Below are positions 45,843 to 56,880 of a DNA stretch of 64,000 nt, in pieces. The position numbers were made by a program, and so were the translations under genes. The DNA lies in assembly GCA_963556195.1 (NCBI GenBank), contig OY744517.1, forward strand, positions 85,346,714 through 85,410,713, read 5' to 3'. The notes under the pieces were generated by a model. The model searched no databases, was not told where the DNA came from, and saw only the letters and a list, made by a program, of their open reading frames with translations. Positions within the stretch are counted from its first letter, which is position 1; each line of letters opens with the position of its first letter. The DNA comes from Sepiola atlantica. Lineage: Eukaryota; Mollusca; Cephalopoda; Sepiida; Sepiolidae.

Positions 45843-46114
45843 ATCCCCTTTCACTATGTGTCATGAACAGAGCTTTTTATAGAAATCTATTAATTCTGAT
45901 TACATTAACACAAACTGTTTTCTGATCCGTCCAAATCAGATTTAGATTTCATTCAATCAGCTTTTCGGCAAGGTTGTTCTAATCCGAGGATTTTCATTTT
46001 ATACTGTTTGTTATTTGTCTCAGAATTTTGCTTTTGTTACAGTAGTAAGGGGTTAGACCGAAAAAATTATATTTCTTCTTTCTTATAAGGTGCACGTATT
46101 TTCGTTATATTACT

Positions 46115-46488
46115 CTTGGACTTTTGGCTAAGATCAAAGTGTAGTATCTGTTCCGATGGATACTGCACCCCATACTGGTATTGTCTTGGCCTTCGGGGCT
46201 TGATTTACGCCGGTCAATGGGTCTGTCCTGTGCAGTTCTAGGAGGTCCACTTTCCCAGGCTTTGCCTCCCCCCTTTGGGGGAGGAGTAAGTTTATTGCTT
46301 ACTGTCTGAGGCGCCCCTACCGGGGAATGCCGACGGGGCTGCCCAGGCAATTTTTAATGACCAGAGTGCTCACCTTCTCGGGCGCTGGCTTTTCAAACCC
46401 CACTTTCGGACCCGATCTTGAGTCACATCTTACCTTGTGGGAGTAAGATAAAACTGGCCTTGTGCCTAACTCCTGGGGAGGAGTAAAT
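46115..46488 (+). mobile_element. U2-headed SINE, full length
   Basis: It runs from TTGGACTTTTGGCTAAGATC to TGGGGAGGAGTAAATAAA and keeps head, body and full 3' end. Compared with 38583-38917 it has only scattered differences, one of them in the head (GGCC to GGAC). Confidence 0.9.
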
Positions 46489-48040
46489 AAAACTCCTTTC
46501 TCTCTGAGAAGACTTAGTCATATAATGATTTCTCTGTGTCGAGTGATGAGTACTAAAATTGTGTTGCGGCGTTCATTCAAATGCTATGGTAATGCAGAGA
46601 AAGAAAGGGCACAGTTTGATACTTCTTCATGATTTTTTAGTTTTGTTGGTTTTACGACATATCAACCCTTTTGGGGTTCTTGTAATTTTGATAAAAGTTT
46701 GTATTCTTTACATATTAATTCATGGTGTTCACCATAACTATTTATTCATGATGAAAATGTATGTATGATACAACCAAATGCAGTTTCATGTCATGCACAA
46801 GAACGATTCAATTTAATCCATAGATGGGACCTTGATATGTACTACCATTCCAGGTCAAAGTCGACCTGAGAAAAATGGTAATGAAGGGCTGACTCCAAAC
46901 TCCTCAATGCTTCCAAAATATCTCAACTCCACGTCTGATCACATAACCATCTTGGATTTCATTTATCGTAGCTAGAAGTTGTCTGTCAATAAATGGATGA
47001 ACACGGACACACTGAATATACACAATATTAATTCATTTGATTCTGCAAACTAACCTCTTTTGCTGGATAAATAATTGCAAATAAATTCCTTGGAATTTTC
47101 CATTGCCTTTTTCCTTTTCTAGGCAGCACTGGGGACAAAAGACCCGGATGGGCCCCTGTGCACTACCACTTTTAAATGCCAACTTATTCGCTTAACTCTG
47201 ACTATTTCAAATATGTCCTTTCTCACAAAAGTGAGCCTGATCAACCAATCAGAACCTTTTGTTACCCCCCTGCACAGTACTAACAGGCACTGCTGTCTTG
47301 AATCAAAGTGTAGTATATATTTATATATTTGATTAGTTTTGGATTGAAGAATGTTATCCTAGTTATTAAGATGAGGTAGGTGGACGTTCCGCCTTCTGCT
47401 CCCTCCAGCAGGGGCTGAGGAGCTGACTGTATATGTAAAGCTGATTGTGCAAGAAAATGTCAGCTTTTAAAAACCGTTCTCGTTTTGATCCTTTATTTTC
47501 TGAATGGGAAGGTGTCTCTGAATAGCTTTAATATTTTGGGATCAGTACAAGAACTGGGCATAACGCCACACTAACACTTCTATCTTGGATTATAATGCTT
47601 AATCTAATCAATTAAAATATTTTGCTTTTATTTTTAGTGTTAAATAAAATTCTACATTTTGAAGAAAAGCATGAATTAAAAAAAATGAATCAATAAAAAA
47701 ATATACAGAGAAAGAAGTTTTCAGTTCAGTGTAGAAGTGAAATAGTTCAGGAATATAAATCAAATAAGTTGAAGAACTGATGGCACTATGTTGGGAAATT
47801 TCCTAAAAATAAACTGAGCCACTTTACAGTTCAAATAAATTATTTAATTTGACAATTCCTCGAAGGTCAGCAAATTTGATTAATACCTGAGAGAGTCTGG
47901 CAAACGCAAATATTATGCGTTCAATAATAAATACTGGTTTGAAACAGCCATACTCTAAGAGTAGCGGAATGAGGAAAGCCAGATGGTAAAGCAGTATGAT
48001 AAAGAAAAACAAAGTCAAAAACTGATAAGACAGAATTCAC
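46489..48040. other. Unassigned, mostly AT-rich
   Basis: A short U2-like remnant (AATCAAAGTGTAGTATATAT) lies near 47301. Otherwise no gene or repeat was recognised. Confidence 0.4.
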
Positions 48041-48041
48041 A

Positions 48042-48043
<2 letters not shown>

Positions 48044-48090
<47 letters not shown>

Positions 48091-48228
48091 TCACAAAAAG
48101 GGGATTGAGAGCTCAATAGTGCTTATATAACTATAGCTCTAAATATAATAATTAGGAAATAAAGTTCTGAGTTTTCTTTTTTAAAACGTTTTTATTCATA
48201 CAATCGTTTCTGGCATCTCATATATACA

Positions 48229-48299
<71 letters not shown>

Positions 48300-48351
48300 A
48301 ATATGAAACTAAAAGTAAGCTTTTAATATATAGAACCTATCGTTCATCTAT

Positions 48352-48394
<43 letters not shown>

Positions 48395-48476
48395 TATACA
48401 TATATATATACACATGTATCTACATATATTTATATATATACATATATACACATATATATATATATACACATGTATC

Positions 48477-48510
<34 letters not shown>
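48044..48510. repeat. Cluster of TA, GA and CA/TA microsatellites
   Basis: TA runs at 48044-48086, 48234-48267 and 48355-48386 and mixed runs to 48510, with a GA run at 48268-48298. Confidence 0.93.
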
Positions 48511-48513
<3 letters not shown>

Positions 48514-48619
48514 GAAATGAAAGAGGAAAAACCAAGTACATGAAAATATTGGGTTGACATGATGGGTTAATGAGAATAACTCAATATTTTCATGTACTTG
48601 TATGACATTTTTCTTAAAA

Positions 48620-48728
48620 TTATCACCCTGAGAAAGTCTTACAAATAAAGACGAAACGTTGATGAATACATAAAAAAATATCTTTTTGGTTTTCCCTTTT
48701 TCATTTCCCATTACGTCGGATTACCTTC
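48620..48728 (+). repeat. Penelope-like terminal repeat, left copy
   Basis: 109 bp starting TTATCACCCTGAGAAAGTCT and ending ATTACGTCGGATTACCTT, repeated almost exactly at 50947-51054 in the same orientation. These behave as the pseudo-LTRs of Penelope-like elements. An inverted copy of part of it (GGGAAATGAAAGAGGAAAAA) sits at 48511. Confidence 0.85.
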
Positions 48729-48743
48729 ATCCTTCCTTTCTCA

Positions 48744-48753
<10 letters not shown>

Positions 48754-48826
<73 letters not shown>
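48754..48826. repeat. (TA)n microsatellite
   Basis: TA run inside the Penelope-like locus. Confidence 0.95.
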
Positions 48827-48828
<2 letters not shown>

Positions 48829-48872
48829 TCTTATTGAGCACTTTTAAAAAATATTGATTTATGTTCAATTTG

Positions 48873-49405
48873 TCAATATATCTGAACTTGATGAATTAAT
48901 ATTACTCCTTTTCTAATCATAAATATGGAGAAAGTGAATTTCGGTATTTCGCTAAAGAATATTCCTACACAAAGCAAAGAGGAATATAATATGAAATTGA
49001 TCCAGAAAACGGAGGAGCTGATCAGAATGAGATGGAAAGTTAAAACCTTTCTTTGTGACAAAGAAGAGAGCAGCTCTAAAGAAACATATGAGTTGAGGAT
49101 GCGGACATTAATAGAGCGAAGTGTGTTGCCACATGATATTATATGTTTGTGAAAGGAAGAAATGTGGGTGTTCAAATGTTCCTTGATACGTTGGTGCAGA
49201 GGCCTGACAGTGCTACCGATATAGAACTTCTGGCACTTAGTGCATTGTAGGCTGTACACCGGGGATGGGGCAATTAACTAGAGAGCAGGGTCCCGGGTAT
49301 AGTGGCTTTTTTTACCAAATGTTGTTGGAGAGAAGTGCCTGTGTGGGAGAGTTGTATGTCAAGGTTCTCACTATGTATGGCTTTGCGGATAGCGGATAGC
49401 GGAAG
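48873..49405 (-). pseudogene. Penelope-like element, inverted 5'-truncated copy (GIY-YIG)
   Basis: The minus strand reads ENLDIQLSHTGTSLQQHLVK, KATIPGTLLSS and then the GIY-YIG endonuclease start MYSLQCTKCQKFYIGSTVRP, LHQRIKEHLNTH. The frame then degrades. The same peptide order is found on the plus strand at 50740-50940, so this is the 3' portion of a second copy in opposite orientation. The two copies meet near 49405. Confidence 0.82.
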
Positions 49406-50946
49406 TGATGTGGTCGCTAAAGAAGGGGAGCTTAAACATAAGATTTTCTCCATTCTACAACGTGAAAAACACCGCATCACACCTAACATCTCCCATTCCC
49501 AACGCCTCACCCTCAAAGGCCTTAAGGAAAAAAACCTGGTCTACCTACCCTCTGACAAAGGCAAGGAGTTCTGCATCATCTCCCAGGAATCTTACAACAC
49601 TCTCACCCTTGAACACCTCAGCAATACCGCCCTGTACACACCCGCTAATAACATCTCAGCTACCCACATTCAAACCTCTATTAACAATGCTTGGTCCCTA
49701 ATTTGCACTAGACGTAATCTTCCCAAGGCATACAGGCTCAATTTCACCACTAGAAACAGCAGACTCCCCACCTTTTACCACCTTATTAAAACTCACAAAA
49801 CTAGCAACCACACACATATCAGACCCATAGTCTCCAGTACTGAGGGATCCCTTTACAAGATCTCCTGGCTTCTCTCCCATTTACTCAAGCCTCTACTCCC
49901 CACCTTCCCGGCACATGTCAGCAGCTCTGACCAGGTACTAAACAGACTCCACTTACTCCAACCCCAACAATTTCGCCTCAACAACTACATCTTCAGCCTT
50001 GATGTTGTCTCACTTTACACTTCCATTCCCACACACCATGCCATTAACCTCTAACTGACCACATCTCTTCTAATAACCTTGACTGTTTTGGGCTTACCCC
50101 GATAGACATACATCAACTCCTACACATCATTGTGGATAATACTTATTTCAGGTTCCAGCAAGACACATACAAACAAGTTTCGGGCCTACCCATTGGTTCC
50201 AGTCTTTCCGGCCTCCTCACCATCTCCTACATGAACAAACTGGAACAACAAACTGTTAGCACCTGCCATTCCCATATATTCTTCTCAAGATACATTGACG
50301 ACATTCTGAGTCTCACTTCATCTCGCGAAGAAGCTACTTCTATATTTAACACCTTTAATAATTCTGGCCCCCACATTAAATTCACCATCGAACATCCCAA
50401 CACCTCAGGCTCTCTCTCTCCTAGACTTTAAACTTAGCATAAATTACGATGGATCCCTTCACACCACCTTCTATAGAAAACCCGCCTGCAGGAACCTTTT
50501 CATCCATTACAAATCCGCTCTACCCCTCAAAGCTAAAATTAGTTATGTGCACACCGAAATCACCCGCATACAGACAAATGCTCATCCACTACCGACAAAA
50601 CAACGCGCACCAAAGACTTCCACCAGACCCTCTTAACCCACGGTTTCCTCCTCACTACCATATCCAGCCTCAATAACACCAGAAGACGTAGACACTACAC
50701 TCTTACAACACCTGCTTCCTTTAGCGACCGCATCACTATCTGCAAAGCCATACATAGTGAGAACCTCAACATACAACTCTCCCACACAGGCACTTCTCTC
50801 CGACAACATTTGGCAAAAAAAAAGCCATTAGACCCCGGAACCCTGCTCTCTAGTTAATTGCCCCATCTCCAACTCTGGTGTCTGCTTCCGCACCTATATG
50901 GTGTACAGCCTACAATGCGCTAAGTGCCAGTAGTTCTATATCGGTA
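49405..50946 (+). pseudogene. Penelope-like reverse transcriptase, broken
   Basis: The frame to 50054 includes KNLVYLPSDKGKEFCI, LPTFYHLIKTHKTSNHTHIR, PIVSSTEGSLYKISWLLSHL and FSLDVVSLYTSIP (motif A). After a stop and frame change, GLPIGSSLSGLLT (motif B-like) and SRYIDDILSL (motif C) follow. A further shift in a TC run near 50415 leads to GSLHTTFYRKPACRNLFIHY and finally YSLQCAKCQ*FYIG, where the GIY-YIG domain is cut off and joined to the terminal repeat. Penelope-like RTs are telomerase-related, and the GIY-YIG domain would nick target DNA. This copy is inactive. Confidence 0.88.
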
Positions 50947-51054
50947 TTATCACCCTGAGAAAGTCTTATAAATAAAGACGAAACGTTGATGAATACATAA
51001 AAAAATATCTTTTTGGTTTTCCCTTTTTCATTTCCCATTACGTCGGATTACCTT
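50947..51054 (+). repeat. Penelope-like terminal repeat, right copy
   Basis: Direct copy of 48620-48728. It follows immediately after the truncated GIY-YIG codons and is followed by the 570-bp dispersed repeat. Confidence 0.85.
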
Positions 51055-51059
51055 AAAAA

Positions 51060-51603
51060 AATTTGGGAATTTCCTTGCTTTTGTACATTTAGTGTATATG
51101 AATTTTCATCTTAACCCTATTAATGGCATATGATTTCAGTATACTGGCATTTATCATGGAATGTTACTACTTTTGTAAAGGCTATGCCTCAATACAATGG
51201 TCATTTTTAAGGTTTTTTGGAATTTTCTGGAAAACTAAGCTATATGGTACACTGAAATTAAAATACCATCAACTAGACCCTAGAACCTCTATCTCTGCCA
51301 AAAATCAGCTGAATCCATCAAATAGTTGATGAGATACAGGGTGACACACACGTACGTACGTACATACGTACACACGGATAACACAAAATCACTCCTGACC
51401 TTTCTGGATCTCTGGGTTGCCTTGACTAATGATGCTGAAATCTACACACTTATAGAACCTATCAAATAAAAATGTTGTGCAAAGTTTTAACTAATTTGGT
51501 TCATTGGTTTTTGAGTTATGATTGATCAAAGAAATGAGATTTCCAGCATAGGCCGTTTTTGAGTCTATTAAGGGATAGAGCGCTATCGCGCCTCCCTTGA
51601 TAA
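51060..51603 (+). repeat. 570-bp dispersed repeat, copy 2
   Basis: Near-identical to 25500-26075. The CGTA microsatellite is short here (51350-51372). It abuts the Penelope-like terminal repeat. Confidence 0.88.
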
Positions 51604-51689
51604 CAAGATTGGGCATGGAGGGAGGGTAAGTGGGGGTGATACTAACTTCGATGGAAAGTGTGCTAGGTCAAGTTTTAGAAGTTTACTCA

Positions 51690-52720
51690 AAATGTTTTTT
51701 TTTTCTAAGAATTGTTATTTTTCATATCTTTTTATGTTCACCAAGCTTTTTCTTTAGTTCCTGTTGATTTTCCCATACGTATATCTGATAACAGTTACTG
51801 CATGGGATAGTGTATGCACCTGCACTTGATGTGTGATCTTCCTGATAATGCTCTGCTGCCTTCAAGGTTGGTTCTATACTAATGTAATGTAACTTGTACT
51901 GTCGGATTTCCTAGCCGATCTAGAGTGTTGCAAATTATTGCACTACTTGAATGGGTAAGTAGGAGAAGATGTATATCCATGAGAGAAGCGTCCGGTGCAT
52001 GAGATCTTTGCTCATTGTTTTTTTTAAAAAACATTTGTACGGCTTTTTTCTTTGTATTCAACACAAAACACGTGGGAAATTTGTAGCAGCCATCACGCAG
52101 GTCCAGAAGGAAAGAGACTGAGAGGGTTGCATTATGCAAATCAGGTGCGGCAAAGAAGGCTAAATAAAAGGCGGTGTTTTTTGGGTCAACGGCAGTTGAG
52201 TAGAGAACGTCTCGAAGTTCGCATGCGTTTGGATAATATGGTTAAAAGGAGGAAAAACGTCTTGCCTGGAAGAAAAAGGAACACAAGTCACTGTTACAAC
52301 ATTGCAATCCTTTTAATGAATTTGTTATATATTTGAATTCTTCGTCCAGACACCATGTACCACAGATTCTGAAAGAACGTAGGATAAAACAACCATCATG
52401 CCTGTTTTTGTTGTTGTTATGGTGTGAATAAAAATGCATATAGTCGCCTCCGTGAGCGGTCCTGCGATGCACTTCAAATGATAAGTCACGATTGCATCAC
52501 ACCGCGAGTGTGTCTAAAAATTGGTATCGAGTTATTTTCTCTGAACCACAAGTAGATTCCATGTAGGGGTCGACTGTGTTTAACTTGTCTTTGAGATTCT
52601 GAATCTGAACTTGTCTTTGAGATTCTGAGTCTGTGCGTCTTCGGGTAGAAAAAATAGAATGTCATCAATATATCTAAAGTATTCAGTGTTTGGAGGTAGT
52701 CTAAATTTGAAAGGACTCTA
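51690..52720 (-). pseudogene. Second Penelope-like element (RT motif C to GIY-YIG)
   Basis: On the minus strand, 52690-52580 reads NTEYFRYIDDILFFLPEDAQ, the RT catalytic YIDD motif, followed by TQNLKDKF. About 800 bp on, 51838-51722 reads SSAGAYTIPCSNCYQIYVWE, NQQELKKKL and EHKK, the GIY-YIG endonuclease start. The spacing fits a Penelope-like ORF. A 26-bp tandem duplication (AACTTGTCTTTGAGATTCTG, 52578-52629) shifts the frame inside the RT. It differs from the element at 49-51 kb, so it represents another family or lineage. Confidence 0.75.
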
Positions 52721-53464
52721 GGAATTCTGGAGGAAAAGTGTTAGAGAAGTCATTATTTAGAATCTGATACTAGATTTTCAAAAATCACTGGTCACCAACA
52801 TTTTTGGTTAATGGTGAAATGAGAAGAGACATAGTCTTATATTTTAAGTGGATTAGTTGTTGTTTTTTTAAAATTTATTTAGCATGAATTTCGAACTGTT
52901 GGGATGAGATGATTATAACGATATTGCCCCTGGTGGTTTAGATAAATGGAGGTTATACTAGTGTGATGAAAAGTGCGCTAGATCAAGTTTTGGAATTTAG
53001 TGAAGAATGGTTGATGGAATTTGAATACAATATTGTGAGATCTGAAAAATAAATAAAAGTGACTCCTGAGTTTGTTAAGGTATGCACAATTGAATGGATA
53101 TAAAAAAAAATAATTGAATAGCAAGGGAATGAGAAAAGCTCAGAGCGCATTTTGTGACATAATATAGAAGACATTGTCGGTGCTAGCTCTCACTAGGATG
53201 AGGAAGGGAACTCGAACCACAATACATGAAATAGAAGAAGTGAGAAAATATTGTAACAGCAAATAAAATAAGCGATGAAATTCCTTTTGTGTTTTTCGAG
53301 TTTTCAATTGTAAACCAACCTGCGAGGGAAAGATGCTTCCAGAAATACGAGGAGAATTCTCCAATGGAAAGAGGACAACTGAGTGTTTCCCTTTCTAGTA
53401 TTATGTAACGTGACATGAATCAATGAAAGTGTGGTCCCCCAACAAATCAACAGGGCTACACATT

Positions 53465-54030
53465 TTACAGATGGAAATTCCGTTTTATGTTAGGCACACA
53501 GAGAAAGAAAGGAAAGTTCTTTGCAATTGTTGTAGTAAGATGTGTTTTTGTTGTGAATATCTTATGGGGAGGAACCATTGATTGAAACTCAGTCGAGCAT
53601 CTTTCATGAAAATAACAATAGACTAGAGAAATACTAGCAATGTGTCTTCTGCAAGAAAGAGGCAGTAGAGAAATGACAAGATCATCTCCCACTAGATTGT
53701 GAAGTTTATTTTGTACTTTGTCAAGGTAAGAACGAGTACTTTTAGTGGCACCTCTCCAGATGGGGCAGCAGTACTCCATCTTATATAGGTAGAGGAATTG
53801 CATCAGGAGTCAAGTACTGCATCGGGAGTCAAGTACTTTCTTGAGTGGTAGAATGATCGCACTATTTTTCCAGCAACTTTAGCAATAGATTGAATATAAG
53901 TCAATAGATTGAATATAAGTCTGGAGCAAAACAAGGATCTGAGCGTTGGTGGTGAAAGGAGAGAAGCTCTGTTTTAAAGGTGCTAAAAGTAAGAAGCCAC
54001 TTTTTTTCTCATTGCACCTCATGCTCCGAC
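53465..54030 (-). mobile_element. LINE ORF2 C-terminal fragment
   Basis: Reads KMEYCCPIWRGATKSTRSYL, DKVQNKLHNLVGDDL, LPLSCRRHIASISLVYCYFH and ERCSTEFQSMVPPHK. This is the same family as 39.5-40.7 kb. Upstream (53804-54030) the frame is broken but AKVAGK-like codons (complement of CCAGCAACTTTAGCAATAG) are present. Confidence 0.78.
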
Positions 54031-54221
54031 ATCATAGTTTCAATCATTGACATATTCGCCACCATTTAAGATTCTTTCATCAAGTGTTTCTGACACACTA
54101 ATAAACATGCACACACACATTGAAAAAAGATTATGAAGAATCCATGAGCGATTGTTCTTTTACCACATTACCTCGAGTGGAGTGTATTCTATGGCTGACT
54201 CTTCAAACTTAAGTATTTTTT

Positions 54222-54341
54222 TATTTTATCTCCTCTCCAGGAGGCCAGGTGTGAGTTTTTTTCATGAAACGAACTGGATTCGAACCCGACACACCCAGGT
54301 CCTCAGTCCGCGTCGTTAACCACTCAGCCACCTTGCCATCC
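54222..54341 (-). mobile_element. tRNA(Leu)-like SINE
   Basis: Minus strand: GCAAGGTGGCTGAGTGGTTA (box A), then GTCGGGTTCGAATCCAGTTC (box B), with a long variable-arm spacing like tRNA-Leu/Ser. The 3' strand of the acceptor stem is replaced by a tail ending CCTGGAGAGGAGATAAAAT. It is therefore a SINE and not a working tRNA gene. The tail end resembles that of the U2-headed SINEs. Confidence 0.75.
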
Positions 54342-54559
54342 ATTGACTTTTATCAATATTGATTATTTATGCAGCATAGGTTAATGTTATAAAGCGCTAA
54401 GCAGACGACATAACTTGTAAATCTCTCAAGCTAAGTATCAAAAGAGAGATTAAAATTGGCTCAACTCACAAGTGAATTGGCTGTGGGACGTAGTTTTTAA
54501 CTATCACAGACATAATCATCTCATTCATCTCTATTTATATAAAGTTAAGCAAATGTATA

Positions 54560-55235
54560 TGCTTACATATTTCTATGGATAGGATTCACTTATAAACTAA
54601 CAAACCGACCATTATGAATTTTGGAAGATAGTTGCTGGGCGTAAGGGTGAGTAATGTGGGCTATATTTAGTTTAATGTGGTTTGAAGTCTTTCTTGAAAA
54701 TCAGATACCTCCGATTTTTGTGAAATTTTAACAATAGGTATGAGACATCAAATAATAAATATTCCCCAAATTTCAGTTGCTTTGGAGTATTTTAAAGTGT
54801 TTTTAAGGGGCATAATATGGAACAACCTCCCATTTGAAAATTCAAATATTTCAGATTTGCATTGAATTTGATCCATAGTCATTAGACATCAATTAAGTAC
54901 AGTTGCTTTGGAGTATTTTAAAGGGTTTTTAGGGGGCATAATATGATCATATATGTGTATATGTTCAAATATTTGTACGTATCGGATTTACTCCCAAATT
55001 AATTTAATGATCATCATGCATTTTCAGACAAATCTGATAGGTGTATGGTGCTAATGTGGGCTATATTTTGTTTAATATAATTTCATGCAAAGTAGGCAAA
55101 GAGAAGATGGAAGCCTTTTGTGTAAATTCAGACCTCCTATTTTTGTGAAATTTTAACACTAGGTATAAACATAAATTGATAAATAATCCCGAAATTTCAT
55201 TTTATTTTGGAGTATTTTAAAGGAACTTTTAAGAT
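54560..55235 (+). repeat. Repeated ~400-bp segments, diverged
   Basis: AATGTGGGCTATATTT plus GTTTAATGTGG or GTTTAATATAA, and TTTTTGTGAAATTTTAACA followed by TTGGAGTATTTTAAAG, occur twice in the same order. A related inverted copy lies at 6225-6395. It is non-coding. Confidence 0.65.
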
Positions 55236-56126
55236 TATTCGTTCTTTACACCATAGTAATTTAGGGACCATTTTCATCAAAAACAAGTCTTGTACAGTGT
55301 AAATTTTTTTCTGCATGTAATTTATTCAACTAATATGTCAGCAGATCTTTTAGGAGAATATTTTGATCTCACGTGACATTATATGAACTTTCTTTTCTTT
55401 TCTTTTCTTTTCTTTTTTTTTCTTACTATTAAGTTATTCTGACATTATATCTTAGGAAAGTTTTCAGGTTATTTTTCATATTTGTTAATATTTAATAATT
55501 CAACATGACTTGACATAATCTTGACATCTCACATGTAGACTCAGGATATAATTTTTACTTGTGTTAAACAAGTTTCAGAAAGAGATCCAATTTCGTTTTA
55601 AGATTTGAAGATTTGAAACCAGGCAGGAAGACTTTCAATTATGAAACTGCAAATATTTCTCAATAAGATTCAAGCGAAATTGTTTGCATTTCAAACATTT
55701 CCTTAAGACAAAAATGATTGAACACATTTTAAGTGATCCGAAATGAAAAGCCTCTTCAACATTTTCCACTAGAAAAGAACGTGGCGCTACATTGTTGAAA
55801 TAAGATTCTAACATCGTTGCATCTTATTCTGTGCTGTATTTATTTATGGTCCGAGAAGCATTTATTAAAGAAAAACACGCTTTGTCTGTCAATCTATGAT
55901 ATTTCAGTTTTAAATATAATTTTAATTGTGAAACGTTCAGATTTATACACATACCTGTACCTGGTGTGGCATTTACCCTGGGTGGGTTGTGCCGGCTTCC
56001 TCCGTGGAGGAAGTTTCTAGGGAATATTAAATTCACAAGTTGTCGCCAGTTGCATGTATATCCAAGTCAGAAGATATGATGACGTTAGTTGTTGCAGATT
56101 TTGCAGGGAGGGGTCACCACCCTCCC
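55236..56126. other. AT-rich sequence, no gene seen
   Basis: It contains a (CTTTT)n run at 55390-55425. The part from 56040 may be the 3' body of the following SINE. Confidence 0.45.
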
Positions 56127-56245
56127 ACATACAGTGTCTGGTATTCCCGAATGGTCACCCATTTTGGTACTGACCAGGCTCAATGTCGCTTAATTTTGGA
56201 TATCTAAGAAGAACCGGTGTGTCAACGTGATTTATTGACCTATCT
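56127..56245 (-). mobile_element. 5S rRNA-derived SINE head
   Basis: The complement contains GAGCCTGGTCAGTACCAAAA, TGGGTGACCATTCGGGAATA and CCAGACACTGTA, following 5S rRNA positions of the promoter region to the 3' end. The 5' part is diverged. Confidence 0.75.
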
Positions 56246-56880
56246 AGTTTTAGATGTGTCAACGCATCTCATTAAGAGGTTCAGTCCGTCTGTTGGTAAG
56301 TTAAGCTTAAGTTTAGAATTGCATTTTCATTGGTAAAAGAACAAATTGAATAGATGCATTTCAAGAATATCCATTTTTCGTTTAGTTACAGAATACCTTA
56401 ATCTATGTAATAAAGTAAAGCTAGTCTATTTCTGGAATCTTTTTAATCAATAGCATTCTTCCTACAAAATGCATATTTGATTATAATTCGTCATTTTCTC
56501 TGTTGATCATGGGTTTCTGTTCTTAACAAGAAAAAATATATTTCAATTCAATTTCTTTTGAAATAGAATTTTTTCTGCCTAGAAACATTTTTCAAATGGA
56601 CACCATCTTAATTAGATAACATCGGCAACATCAGCTTTCTATCCTTGATCGAGTTGAATTACAAAATGCTTAGCATTACAAGACATATGGCTATCCCAAA
56701 TATCTTAGTTGTGTGAACGTTAGACTGAAAATCTAAAAATTCCGGTTTAAATAATTGATCCCTTCCTCTGCTTTTTTATCGTTACAAATCTATTGTTTAC
56801 TAATAATATTGTTACAAATCTATTGTTTACTAATAATACATGATGTATTTAACTCAAAACTGTGATTGCGTGAAGTACGA
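56246..56880. other. AT-rich sequence, no gene seen
   Basis: A 30-bp direct repeat (GTTACAAATCTATTGTTTAC) occurs at 56784 and 56811. Confidence 0.5.

Noticed and set aside
45596..45844. Arg/Ser-rich protein
   Set aside because: The (RSR)n segment is the translation of a 9-bp tandem repeat.
52052..52336. 94-codon basic plus-strand ORF
   Set aside because: It lies antisense within the second Penelope-like element, whose minus-strand motifs explain the region better.
54270..54341. Functional tRNA-Leu gene
   Set aside because: Box A and box B are present, but the 3' strand of the acceptor stem is missing and a SINE-type tail follows.
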